This document shows, in pieces, positions 25,911 to 38,400 of a DNA stretch of 46,501 nucleotides. Both the position numbers and the translations under genes were made by a program. Position 1 is the stretch's first letter. Each line of letters begins with the position of its first letter. The stretch comes from a virus. The notes under the pieces were generated by a model, which saw nothing but the letters and a program-made list of their open reading frames with translations, did not search any database and had not been told where the DNA came from. The stretch spans positions 1 through 46,501 of the IMG/VR virus record IMGVR_UViG_3300042549_007962, one strand, 5' to 3'.

Positions 25911-27674
25911 GTGGCTGTATTTAAGCGTGATAATAATTCACGCCCAGGCGGTAACCGTGCACAGCGTAGAGCTGCGCCACGAACAACCGCGCCCCAGGCT
26001 CCTACGTCATTTAATATTGATCCAATGTCTAATCAAGCACAACCTGTTGCATACTCAACTCCGCGAGCAATGACTGCGGCAGCAACTCAAATCAAGCTTA
26101 ACGATAAAGGCGAAGTTGAATACTTCAAGCAGCGCCGCGCAGGAGGGTCTACCGACTGGCAAGGCGAAGCGTGGGAGTACTACGACGCTATCGGAGAAAT
26201 CAAGTATGCATTTAACTTGGTTGGATCTGTTGTTTCACGTATCCGTTTATATGCGGCTGCGGTTGACAATCCTTCAGAGTCTCCAGTAAATGTTAACAAC
26301 AGCAATGTTGTTGACGAGCGTTTAGCAGCAGCTGCAGAGCGCGCGCTTGCGCGCTTAGACTCCGCGTATGGCGGACAAGCTGGTCTCCTAAAGGACGCGG
26401 CTCTTAATCTTGTTGTGTCTGGCGAATGCTACCTTGTTCAGTTTCCAGCACGCGCAGGCAGCGGAACACAAGAATCTTGGGACATTAGATCTACAGACGA
26501 ATTACAGGTTGACGCACGTAATAACTATGTAGTTGTTCCACGCCGTGACTTAGCAAGTGGCGGACGCACCGGCATGAATGTTATTCAACTTCCAAAGACT
26601 GCGTTTGTTGGACGTATCTGGAGAGCTCACCCACGCTACTCCGAAGAAGCAGACTCTTCATTGCGCGGTCTCCTAGATCTTTGCGCAGAGCTACTTTTGC
26701 TCAACCGTACGTTCCGCGCGACTACTCGTTCACGCTTAAACGCAGGAGCTCTGTACTTACCAGACGGACTCAGTGTTGCTGGATCTCCTGACCCAGATTA
26801 CCCATATGATGATGAGAATGATCTCAACCCAGGGCTAACTGTTGAAGAGGCAGAGGATGAGTTTGAAGATCAACTCATCGACGCTATGACAACTCCTATT
26901 CGTGATGAGGATTCAGCATCAGCAGTAGTTCCACTTATTATTCGTGGACCTGCAGAGCTTGGCGACAAAATTAAGCAGTTTAAGTTTGAGCGCTCGTTTG
27001 ACCCAGCACTTGCACAACGCGCAGACCGCGTACTAGAGCGTATCCTCCAGGGACTTGACGTTCCTAAGGATATCGTTACAGGGCTTGCAAACGTTAAGTA
27101 CTCTAACGCCCTTCAAATTGACGAGTCCTTGTATAAGGCACACATTGAACCATTGATGCTTTTGATTGCTGACGCTCTTACAGTTGTTTACCTACGACCA
27201 GCGCTCATCGCTTCTGGCTTCACTGAAGAAGATGTAAAGAAGATTGTTGTTTGGTATGACCCTTCACAGGTTGCTACTCGTAACGACCGCGCGGCTGATG
27301 CTGATTCAGGCTTTGACAAGATGGCGATTTCTTACGAGACATGGCGTCATGCTCACGGCTTCTCAAATCAAGACGCTCCAGATGCAAAAGAAATTGCAAT
27401 CCGCATGATGATTGAAAAAGGAGCTATCTCTCCCGAGCTTACTCAGGCGATGATTGCAGCCCTTGCTCCAGAAGTAATGAAGAGTGTTCGTGATGCGCAG
27501 CAGGCAGATTCAGTAGCGCCAGTACCTCCTGAAGTACAACAGATTCTAGAGCAGCAAGGTGCACCAGCGCCAACACCAACAGAGGCACCAGCGCAGCCAG
27601 AAGCAATTCCACCTAGCGCTGCACCGGCAGATGACATTTCCAATCTTATTGACAAGGCAGTAGAAGGAGCGTAA
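25911..27674 (+). CDS. Portal protein
   Basis: This 587-residue protein has portal-type features. The N-terminal segment has WEYYDAIGEIKYAFNLVGSV near residue 88. The stem region contains DRVLERILQGLDVPKDIV near 375, and IDESLYKAHIEPLMLLIADA near 403 marks the wing/crown boundary. The C-terminal ATRNDRAADADSGFDK near 455 is also typical of actinophage portals. The last 60 residues are Pro/Ala-rich. Portals form the dodecameric vertex through which the terminase pumps DNA. GTG start behind GACGAGGAG. It lies next to the other head genes as expected. Confidence 0.85.
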   Translation: MAVFKRDNNSRPGGNRAQRRAAPRTTAPQAPTSFNIDPMSNQAQPVAYSTPRAMTAAATQIKLNDKGEVEYFKQRRAGGSTDWQGEAWEYYDAIGEIKYAFNLVGSVVSRIRLYAAAVDNPSESPVNVNNSNVVDERLAAAAERALARLDSAYGGQAGLLKDAALNLVVSGECYLVQFPARAGSGTQESWDIRSTDELQVDARNNYVVVPRRDLASGGRTGMNVIQLPKTAFVGRIWRAHPRYSEEADSSLRGLLDLCAELLLLNRTFRATTRSRLNAGALYLPDGLSVAGSPDPDYPYDDENDLNPGLTVEEAEDEFEDQLIDAMTTPIRDEDSASAVVPLIIRGPAELGDKIKQFKFERSFDPALAQRADRVLERILQGLDVPKDIVTGLANVKYSNALQIDESLYKAHIEPLMLLIADALTVVYLRPALIASGFTEEDVKKIVVWYDPSQVATRNDRAADADSGFDKMAISYETWRHAHGFSNQDAPDAKEIAIRMMIEKGAISPELTQAMIAALAPEVMKSVRDAQQADSVAPVPPEVQQILEQQGAPAPTPTEAPAQPEAIPPSAAPADDISNLIDKAVEGA

Positions 27675-27676
27675 GA

Positions 27677-29497
27677 ATGAATCACAACATGCGTGCAGAG
27701 AAGCCAGAGCTTGTAGAAGCTCTTGCTCGTCTTCTAGGTAACAACGTTGTTTTCTACACCAAGGCGCACGGACATCACTGGAATGTTACTGGCCGCGACT
27801 TCTCACAGTTCCACGACTTCTTTAGCGACATCTACGAAGACGCCTTTGCGCAGTTTGACCCTGTTGCAGAGAACATCCGCAAGATGGGTGCGCTCACTCC
27901 TTATCGTCTTTCAGACTTTGCAAACTTGTCTAGCATGTCTGACATGGAGGTTGGCTCAGACGCGATGCTCATGTGTCAGGACTTGCTAGAGGCAAACAAC
28001 ATTCTTATCGAGTCAATCAACGTAGCGTTTAAGATCGCATCAGATCTTGATGAACAAGGCATTGCAGATTACCTTGCGGGCCGAGATGATGAGCACAAGA
28101 AGCTACGCTGGAAGTTAACATCGTACCTTTCTCCAACACGAGCAGATAGCTTGGGAAAATCTGACGCTGTTCAACCTATAAGTGTAGACATGACTGATGT
28201 AGTTGTGCCTGCGGTTGAGCAGCTGATGGACGACGCAAATGGTTGCGCACTCTGCGGATATGGCGAGTGCGTGTGCCCGTCAAGCGATGGTGGAGTTTGT
28301 CTTTGTAATGAAGACTGCCCATGCCACCACTGCCATGTTGTTATGGGCGGGTATGAAGCGTTTCAAGCGCAGCAGCAAGAAGCGCTTACGGCAGCAGGAA
28401 TTATTGTTGCTGAAGAGCAGGACCTTGCAGCAGCTCTTCTAGAGATTGCTGAAAAGCATGGCAAGTTTAACGAGGACCGCACAGGAATCTGGGCAGGATA
28501 CACTCCTGCGGCTGAAAACGAGTACAAAGAAATTGGTGTTAAGTGCATCAATTGCGTTCTATACGAAGGTCCTGGCGTTTGCAAGATTATCGCACAGCCT
28601 ATTGAAGACGAAGGCAAGTGCCGCTTTGCAGTTATCCCTGACGGAGTTGTTAAGGTAGAGGACGACCAGATTACTGCAAGTGCTGTTAACTTTGACGAGC
28701 CATTTGATGAGCTGAGCGCTCACGAATACGACGCTTTAATTGCTGCTGGTAAGAGTCCTTGCTGGGACGGTTACAAGCAGGTCGGTATGAAGAAGGGCAA
28801 GAAGGGGAACATGGTTCCTAACTGTGTCCCTGTTGATGCAGCAGACGATTCAGAGTTTGCAGCTTCACGCCGCGCTCCTAAGAAAGACCGCATCTACGGC
28901 TCAAAGAAAAATAAGCCAGGATCTGCTGCAGGCTCAAAGAAAATTGTTTTCTCTGACAAGGTAGAAAACTCTCTTCGCAATAAGGTAGAAGCGCATAACG
29001 AAAAAGCAAAGCCTGGACGTAAGGCAACGCTTCCAATGCTGAAGGCAGTCTACCGCCGTGGCGCTGGAGCATTCTCGTCTAGCCACAGACCAGGTATGAC
29101 TCGTGACGGTTGGGCAATGGCGCGTGTTAACGCGTTCCTTAAGCTTCTTAAGAGTGGACGCCCAGCTAATCCAAATTACAAGCAGGACAATGATTTGCTC
29201 CCTAAGGCTCACCCTAAGTCATCTCGTGGAGAAGCCGCAGTTCTACAGCACGAACTTCTACAGGTTGCCCTTAAGTCTGCAGACGAGTACGGCTCACCAG
29301 AGCACGCAATTTTTTCTATGGCTGAATATTCAGGATTAGGATACGAAGTGATCCCAGCCCTACGAGGCGCCTGGCTACGTGGCGTACGTGACGGTGATGT
29401 ACCATTCTCACGAGCATATGAACTAGCAACAAAGCTGTACAGCAGTAAGGACGCAGACCTCCTGCCAAAAAAGAATAGAAAGGCAACAGGAGAATAA
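27677..29497 (+). CDS. Dps/ferritin-like domain fused to Cys-rich and capsid-region modules
   Basis: This protein has 606 residues. Residues about 1-160 are a complete Dps-like four-helix bundle: HGHHWNVTGRDFSQFH, then FFSDIYEDAF and FDPVAENIRKMGA. The His, His, Asp, Asp and Glu positions of the intersubunit ferroxidase site are kept. Residues about 195-225 are a dense Cys/His cluster (CALCGYGECVCP, CNEDCPCHHC). A second Cys group is near 293-315 (CINCVLYEGPGVC). Residues about 415-515 hold a lysine-rich helical module (GAGAFSSSHRPGMTRDGWAM, ARVNAFLKLL) seen in large-phage proteins. DLLPK motifs occur near 515 and 597. Dps proteins store iron and shield DNA from oxidants. Here the domain is tied to a probable virion protein, next to the portal. 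Confidence 0.8.
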   Translation: MNHNMRAEKPELVEALARLLGNNVVFYTKAHGHHWNVTGRDFSQFHDFFSDIYEDAFAQFDPVAENIRKMGALTPYRLSDFANLSSMSDMEVGSDAMLMCQDLLEANNILIESINVAFKIASDLDEQGIADYLAGRDDEHKKLRWKLTSYLSPTRADSLGKSDAVQPISVDMTDVVVPAVEQLMDDANGCALCGYGECVCPSSDGGVCLCNEDCPCHHCHVVMGGYEAFQAQQQEALTAAGIIVAEEQDLAAALLEIAEKHGKFNEDRTGIWAGYTPAAENEYKEIGVKCINCVLYEGPGVCKIIAQPIEDEGKCRFAVIPDGVVKVEDDQITASAVNFDEPFDELSAHEYDALIAAGKSPCWDGYKQVGMKKGKKGNMVPNCVPVDAADDSEFAASRRAPKKDRIYGSKKNKPGSAAGSKKIVFSDKVENSLRNKVEAHNEKAKPGRKATLPMLKAVYRRGAGAFSSSHRPGMTRDGWAMARVNAFLKLLKSGRPANPNYKQDNDLLPKAHPKSSRGEAAVLQHELLQVALKSADEYGSPEHAIFSMAEYSGLGYEVIPALRGAWLRGVRDGDVPFSRAYELATKLYSSKDADLLPKKNRKATGE

Positions 29498-29499
29498 CT

Positions 29500-32400
29500 A
29501 TGGACTCACCTATCAACCGCATGATTGACCGCAACTTTAATCGCAAGGTAGCGCAGTCGACCAAGGCAAAGGCTAAGCGCACAAAGGCGTTGAACGACCA
29601 AGTCCTTTCTCTTGTTCATGCTGCCAATGAGACTGCTCTACCAGAGCGTCACGTCACTCCTCGCGCTGCGCTTATTGTTATGGCTCGCGCTATGAAGGAG
29701 CTCGCGTCTCTTCCAGAAGAGTCTCGCAATCACGGTGTTCTCCGTGAAGTCACAAAGTTTATTAGTTTGAACCAAAAGACTCTTCTAGCGAGCGTTAGCA
29801 CAAAGCATGCAGACCTTCTTCCTAAGGGTCACCCACTTTCACCTCTCAACGCGTCATTAACAGACGAGGATCTACGTAAGAAGTACTCAGCGTGGATTGC
29901 AGCTGACCCTGCTATTGCAGATGACGCTCGCCCTCTTGTTGCTATGGCTCACTCACTTCCGCCAGAGTCTATCGAGCGTGAACACGCATTCCTGCGTCTC
30001 CGCACTTTGCAGGCGTCTGCAGTTCCTGCCTATTTTAAGATTGACGATGTAACTGCACTCGTTGCTGCGTTTAGCGCTGGCAACTCTTCTGCAGCTCGTA
30101 GAGCACGTGTAGCTCTACAGTGGCGTGACCGTTTTGGTCGATGGGTTGAAATGGGACGTGGTATTAACTTCCGATTCCGTTTGCCTGACGGCTCTATTCA
30201 AGTCGCACGCGGCAACTACGTTGGCGCTGGTAGCAACAGCATTGTAGAGCGCACAGCTACAGGAACGTCATTAACATCTGAGTTTGGCCTTATTGAAGTT
30301 TCAGGAGTTCCTGGGCTTGCGCCTGGGCTGTACCCAGTTGGTAGCAGCAATGCAGCAGTGTACCAAGCACGTATTCCAGGAATGAAAGCTCCAGAGGAAC
30401 CATCATTCAAAGACCAGTTTGATCAAGACATTCCTTCAGTTTCAGATCTATCTGCTTCTCGTAAGGACTTGCCAATCGGTTGGAAGAAGCAAGGCCCTTA
30501 CTATGTATCGGATGATAACTACGCAGTTATCCCTGGACCAACAGGTCGACCACAAGCGGTTACACGTCTCAGTGCAGACGGACGCCCATCAGGCACAGTT
30601 GGCAACGCGCGCGACTGGTCTGAGGTTAACGCACTGATTGAAAAAGATCAGCCAGAATTCGATAAAGAAATTGCACGCCTGGAAGAAGAAGACGGCCAGC
30701 TCCCTCTTGCAAGAATTCCTGGCGCCACTGCAGAAGATGTTATTGACGGTTCAGAACTTCTCAAGATGCAAGAGCAACGCGCGCAAGAGAACAAAGCATT
30801 TGACGAATCACGTGGCGCTCCTCGACCACTTGGTAATAAGGACCTTAACGGAAACGTAGTTCCTGAAGGTTGGACTCGTAATGCGGATGACGATACTCGG
30901 TACACTCGTGAAATGCCATTGCGCGATGGTGGAACGTACCCACTCTTAGCTCGTGCAGACGATGATGGCACTTACATTTTCGGGCACTCTAGCTCATGGA
31001 TGGCAGACGAAGGTAGCGGAGGAACCCGCAGATTCGCTTCTTGGGACGAGATTGAAAAAGAAGGTATTCCAGGATTTGTTGACTATCTCAACGATACATT
31101 TACAAAAGATAACCCTATTACGCTTGCTGAAAGCGCTCCTGCAGGGAAGCCTGTAGGTACTCCTGCATCTGAGCTTCGCCCTGGCGACAAGGTTAAGCAC
31201 AAGGGCGAGTGGAAGACTATTAAGTCTATCGATAAGCTCAACCTTGGAAGTAGACTTAACTTTGAAGACGGAACGTCTGACGATATTGGAATCAAGTCAG
31301 TACAAGCAATACGTAAGCCTGACGCGACTGGCGGCGCTCTTGTTGACAACAGAGACGGCACGTTTAGATACAAGGGCGTAACGTTTAAGAAGGTATTTGG
31401 CAAGTGGGTTTCTGCAAGAGCGCTAGACCCTGCAATTGGCAAGAACGACACCATCGAAGATGCAATGGCAAAAATTGACGCTCTTGACGCTGCTAAGGCA
31501 GAAAAGCCATCAGCTCCTTCAGCTCCTGCAGCTGAAAGACCACGATTCGGAGAAGGCTACGGAGAAGATACCCGTACAGGAAGAAAGTCTCCGCTTACTC
31601 CAGGAAAAACTGCTGGCGATCTAACTAAGATTGACAAGTCTACTCTAGACGCTCTTAGTAAGAGAATGCGTGAAGACAGCACAGGCGAGTACAACATGGA
31701 AGGTGTGACATTCGCGCCTGACAACAACGGAAACATTGTCATGTACCCAGACGCGTGGGAGCCTGGCGACAAGATTATTGGTCGCATTGAAGACGACGGC
31801 GGTATTGACTGGGAGTCAGACGCTCAATACGACAAGTACGCAGAAAAGGTAACAGAAGCTCTTCGCGGTATTGGTACTCCTGACGAGAACGCAGACAACC
31901 TTAAGACAGCAGACAGCATTCTTGACTTCCTTGATAAGCACATGGACGACAAGGGAACTACTGAAGCTGACGCCATGGGAATCTCTAACGTTCAAGACTT
32001 AGTCAAAAAAGCTAAGAAGTACTTAGAGGAAGGTAATACTAAAGAAGCAATCAGCTCATTCCGTGACGCGTACGATGTAATTGTAGGAAATGATTCTCCA
32101 GGAGACGGAGTCTTCCGTAACGGAACAAACTCAGCTGAAGCTGAAGAACTACTTGATAATCTTATTTCTTCTCTTAGAGGAGAATCTGACTACAGTGTAA
32201 GCTTTGAAGCTCTTCGTGATGAAGAGACTCTTATTGAAGCTGGTCTCGACCCTGACGGTGAGTACGAGGATTCAGAAATTCTTGATGCGTGGTTAAAGGC
32301 TAAAGGTCTTGACGGACGCGTCAAAGTTAAGTCACTTACAGAAGGATACGGCGGACCAGAGTCTGTTCTTGAAATTCCAGAAGAAGCTAAGGCTGACTTT

Positions 32401-35400
32401 GTTAAGGGATACGGTAACTTTGAGCCAGGCGTTACATTTGACGATCTTGTAGAAGACGGCATGATTAGTAAAGCACCAGGGCAAGGTGCTTCAGGCGCGC
32501 GATTTGCAGAGGGCAACAGCGGCAACGTCATCATTACTAACTCTATTAAGAAAGATCCTAATGGCGCATTTTCAGAAGTGTTTATGGGCGATTACATGGA
32601 GCCATTTAACACAGACGACCCATGGCTTGACGAAGTTGTAAAGGCCGCGAACAAACTTGGTATCCACGTTGACTTTGCACCAAGCCAGTCTGGAGCGTAC
32701 CTCAGCGATGAAGGCGTATTCAGATTTACTCTATCTGGTCCCGAGCTAACGCCAGAGCAAGCTAAAGAATTTATGGGCGATGACCCAGATGACGCTGGAG
32801 TTTTTGGAGCAGCGTTTTCTGGTATTAACGACCAAGAAGGATTTGAAGACACTTCCTGGCAGAATCTTTATAACGCACTTACAGGCGGCCCAACAACTTG
32901 GGACAAAGTACAACTTGATCTAGGTGATTACGAAAACAGCCCAGAGTTTATTAAGCAGGCCAACGAGATTACAAAAGACTGGCCTACTATGAGCTACGCC
33001 ACCTACATAAATGATAAAGATCCTGAATTTGTAAAACATAAGTATATGCCTTTGCCAGAAGGAAGTAAGCTTATTGCTACTGGCTTAAATGGCGAAGATG
33101 GCAGTCAACTTCTCGTTAAACTTCCAGATGGAAACTACATCCTTGCAAACGATGTATTAGACATCAGTGATGAAGACATGAAAAACAATGTTGGAATTCC
33201 AGCGTTTGAGCAGATCTTCCCTGCATCAGCAGAAGAGCCAGGCGGCGGATATGGAGAGAATAACTTGTCTTGGGAAGACATGACGCTAGAGCGTCTCACA
33301 AGCGGAGACCCTTATAGTGGATTTGACCGCCTCGATGAGTATGGATACTTTAAACGATTTGGTATCCCAAAGAACACAGGCAGCTCCGGCCCAGGCGAAG
33401 GCTCAGCGGACATCGACAAGCCATTTGTTTTTGATGAAGAAGGCTACGACCCAACAACGTTTACTTTCAGTAAAAGAGAAAGACTGGTTGCAAGCACCGC
33501 ATACTCGTGGGATGTCAGTGTTGCTCTTCCTGGAGGAGAAACAAATGATTACATCTACGGAATACGTGTAGATGACGACGGCACAGTTGAGTACATTACT
33601 AGTGATGGTATGTACGGTGATGCTAGTAGTATTCGTGGAGAGATTTTCCCCGAAGAAGTAGTAGAGTACATGGAAAATTACATAAAGAGTAAATTCCCTG
33701 ACGATAATCTTCCGCCTTCAGATGGCGGCTCCGGCCCAGGCGAACCACCATCAGGTCCAACTACACCTTCAGGAGATTACGGCTCAGACTTTACATCAAT
33801 GGTGATTGATGGTGCTGAGTCTCAGTACTTCATGGACCGCGAGCTTGAAGAGATGCTTGATGAAGAAGATGTGCTTAAGACTGGACTTACCTTTGCAGAC
33901 CTTATGTGGGATTCAGCTAATGACCGCTTTGATCTACAGGATCAATTTGATGGTAACCGTCCTATAGATCTTAACAAGAGTGAGTTTATTGAAGCTGCAG
34001 TAGCAGCTTTCAATAAGGACGTTAATTCTAATCTCGAGTCTGCTTTTGAAGAGCGTCTTGACTCAGACCCAGAATACGATACAAACTCATTTGATAGCGA
34101 TAAGTTTAAGGCTACGGCAGAAAGGCAGTACAGAGACCGTCTCGAATCTTTGTTTGAGTATGACGATGAAGAAGGATCAGGCGAGCCACCAACTCCTCCA
34201 TCAGGCCCAGGTAGCAACCCTGATTTTACAAATCGCTTTAAAGAAGTAAAAGAACTAGCGGAGTCTGGCAGTCCTACTCCTCAAGAGTTTTTCAACGCGC
34301 TCTTTAAAGACGCAAAGTACCGTCTGCCAACTTCAAAAGAACTTAAAGACTACGGCATGCCAGAAGACTCAAAAGTGTTCTACGTTGACGAGCAGGATAC
34401 TTTTGTGCAACACTCCGATGGTACCTGGCACAACTACGACCTAGATGCCCCAGGTGAGTCAGCGGGTGATAAGGGTACATACGACTTCTTTATAGATAAC
34501 TTTGTCGGCGCAACTGATGATTTGTCTATGGTCTTCTATCGAGGCGCGTTTATCGACAGAGATCTTCAACTAGCAGTAGAGAAACAACGAGATGGCGAAG
34601 GTCCAGGCGAGCCACCAACTCCACCTTCAGGCGGTGGCGACAATACGCCAGGCGGCGGTTTTACTGACTATGTTATTGATCTTGCAGAAGACGATGCAGA
34701 CCTTGATAAAGATTTAGAAGAAAAATTTGATGGCGATGCAGAAGAAGCTGGCATTGAACTTATGGACCAGATCTATGAAGATGCTTCAAGACGCTATGAG
34801 CTGTCGCAAGACATTGCAGACAACAAGCCAGCAGGCATGTCTGATGATGAGTTTGTGCGTGATGCTGTTGCTAAGATGCGCGAGCAACTTAAAGCCATTG
34901 TTGATTCAGCTATTGAAGGGTATCAAAGGAGGTACCCAGAACTCCGCGACGTGGAAGACGGCGAGGTTGTGATTCAGAGGTCTGGCGTAGTTGATTTTGA
35001 CAAGAAGGCGTTTATCGACGCAGGCGCAAAGCGTTTTGAAGAGCTCCTTCGTGAAGAGCTAGATAACATGGGTGATGATGACGAAGGCCCAGACGAACCA
35101 CCTTCTCCAGGTGGGGGTACACCCCCAAAAGTACCAAGCCCTAGCACACCAGGATCTCCTGCTTTATTCGGAGACTTCGATAAGCCTGCTGGGGCATTCC
35201 AACTTCGCACTACAGAGTACGAGCCGGAAGGTCGCATTGATGAAGAGTCAGCAGACTTTACTGATGACCCTCGTCGTCTTGCAACAAAGTTTACACTTGA
35301 CGAACTTGTAACTGCGCTTACAGAAGCGCTTATTGGTCGCCCTAGTGATGACGCCATGCAAGACATCCTAGATGCAAACGTAGGAGACGATGATGATCTC

Positions 35401-38400
35401 CCAGATCTTGATGACTTAGAAAGCGTAGCTAATTCACCAGCTCGTAGAGCTGGAGAAGTTAGTGGTACAGGAACTGGCGCTCTTGAGTTTAGTGCAGGTG
35501 AAGAGTACGTACAAGCCGAGGCGCTGTATAACGCAGTGTACGAAGCTGGTGGAGACCCTAACCGCGTTATCGCTAACGCGTATGACGCAGCTAACGGTAA
35601 TCGTAACAATGCACGTAAACTACTCGATGCGCAAGGCGGCGTGTCATCTCCTGAAGACGCTCAGCTCATTGAAGATATGACTGACGAGATTCGTCAGATC
35701 AAGGACGCAACTCCTGACGACGATATCTCTGTAGCTCAAAAGAGAAGCAAGCCAGAAAAGAAGACTACAGGCTCTCTCATCGAGAACGCGCCTGTTGATT
35801 ACGATAACCCAGACTTCTTTGACATGGATACATACGCGTATATCCCATCTGTTCCAGATATTGATGAAAGTGGCTACACTGATAATCCTGAGATTATCTC
35901 TACAGATTACGAGACAGCTGATCTTATCGAACAGATGATTGAGGCAATTACTGACGGATCTGGTGTGGTTCTTCTAGACTTTGGCGGAGACGCAGGAGCA
36001 GCTGAAGTACCTGTTGAAGCTGTCCGTGATGCACTGCAGCTTCTAAACGTCAACACAAATGAAATTCTATTTAATCTTCGCGATGAGTCTAACGACATGG
36101 AAGACAACGAGAAGCCAGAAGCTCCTACCCTTGCACGTGAAGATATCCGCTGGGACGCTGAAAAGAATCTTTACACAGACGTTAATGGAAAAGTTCTTGA
36201 TGGCGATACTGTAGACGCTGCAGGGCTCGATTCATCTCTTGTTGACGCGCCAGCTCCAGATATTAAAGTTCTCCCCTCTACAACAGAGCAAGACCAAGCA
36301 CAAGCACCAGCGACTCCAGAAGCGCCGCAAGGTTCAGTCGAGTTCGCCCCGTTCTCAGACGCATTAGCAAATCTTGATGAAGAAGATCCTTCAACTTCAC
36401 CAGAGACTGTTCTTATGCTTGATGATGCTGCTAACGCGATAGTTGATATGTTTAGCAACGGAATGCCGTCAGATGCTAGTTTTGTTGCGTATAACGCTAA
36501 CAACGGAATAATACTTTTTAAGACTGGCGCAACAGATCTTGAGCAAGAAAGAACAATTTCAATGCACCCTAACGGTGCTGCTCTCGGTCTTGAGTCTAAC
36601 ACAGATTGGTTCTTAAGTCCTCAAGGAGAGACCTACGGCTGGAGAAAAGTCCCTGACGACGCAGTGCAAGCAATTCGCCAGGAGAACGCACGTCGTTACC
36701 CAGGATTCTCTGTAGCTGAAAAAATAGCTGCTACAGAGCCAGCCCCTGCTCCTGCTTTCATGTATCCTGGCCCTCGTGAAGCTGGATACTCAGTAAACAA
36801 CACAACGCTAGCGTCTGACGGATCAGTTGTTGGCGCTGGTTCTATTGTTATTGCCAATCGTGATAGCAAGCGCGGAACAGTTGTAAGTATCCAGAATGAC
36901 CCAGAGTACGCACGTATTCGTTTTGACGACGGCAAGATTGCTGTTCGCTCAGCTAATCAAATCAAGGCAGTGTCAAATCCTGACGGTTCTCTTGCGCTAG
37001 CTCCTTCTGGCTCACTTGCTCCGTCTCCGGCAGTCCCTTCTACTGACGTAGAAGCTCGTCTAGAAGCTCCAATCCTAAAAGCGCCTAACATTGCTCGCTC
37101 TGGCGCCTCATGGGGCATCAACGATACTAGTGAAATTCCTGAAGCAATTCAGCCTCTTGTGCAGCAAGGCGTTCAGCAGTCTGACTTCTCCGCATGGGGA
37201 AGCCGAGATGCCGAGATTGCTAAGGCTGCTACCACTAGAGCATCACTTATTTCTCTCGTAGATGCTGCAGGTCAGATCATCGTTGCACGTGAAAACGGAG
37301 ATATGCAAGGATCCGTTGACGCGACAAAGCAGACACGTGCGCTTATTGAAGACATTTATGGAGCGCGCTCTGGCGTTTCATTTGGAGTTGATGGATATCG
37401 TATTAGCCCTGAAACTGCTAGCTCGTACACAAGAAATACCATTGAGGAGATACAGTCTGGTAATGCAGAGTTTAGATTTGCTATCAATTTTGAAGTTCAA
37501 AATAAAAATGGCGGAAGAGTCGGAGAAGGCACTCGCACTGTCTACGTAACAGTCAAGACTGGCGAAGCTGGCAATAAGACGTACCAAACAAGTGTAAAGA
37601 ATGAAATACTTAAAATAAGAGACGAGTATCAGAAAAAAGGATTTGCAAGCGCGTATAACCGCTACATGGAGAACTGGTACATTGCTAATGGCATTGACAA
37701 GGTAAAGGTTTACGCAGCTGGCGGTGGATCATGGGACGGCGCGTTTGTCTGGGCGCTTAACGGTTTTGACTGGGATGCTTCAAGCGGTTATGGCGATCCG
37801 CAAGAGATGGTGGGGGCTCTCAGGAGACGAGCAAGAAGCGATGAAGAGAAAGCTATTGCTGCAAAGCTAGCTAGTAAGGTAGACGCAGCTGACGGAGATT
37901 TCTCTAAGATGCCGACTCCTCTTGAAGTTGCTTTAGTTGGTTGGTACCCAGGGGCAGAAAGCTGGCTAGGAAAAGAAGTTCTTATACAGAGATCATGGCA
38001 CGGTGTTAAGCACTTAAAGCCTGATGCTAGAGAGCAGAAGCAAGCTGCTAACTACAATCAGATTAAGAATGCTGAGCGTCGTATACGTTCTGGGCAAAAC
38101 AAAGCTAACATGAGTGGTTATGCTCTTACACAGATCATGGATAACGATTTCCAAGATAAGAACCCAGGACTAAGCCCTCATATAGAAGCTGTTCGTGATG
38201 CACTAAGAAACAATCGTCCACTTGGATTCTTGTCTCCTGCAGCTAAGGCAGCTCTAAACACGTATGTATCAGATCAATTACGCGACAAGAGCAGCTTAGT
38301 GCCTATGGACGATTTGTTCCGTCTACGCAACGCGCTAGACGCAGAGTACCGAGCTGACTACGACTTTGCAGATCCTTTCGGTGGAGTAGGAGACGCACTA

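Noticed and set aside
31160-31325. Intein or active Hint protease in the giant protein
   Set aside because: Only a Hint/SH3-like strand pattern (LRPGDKV) is present; the N-terminal Cys/Ser and C-terminal His-Asn splice residues are missing.
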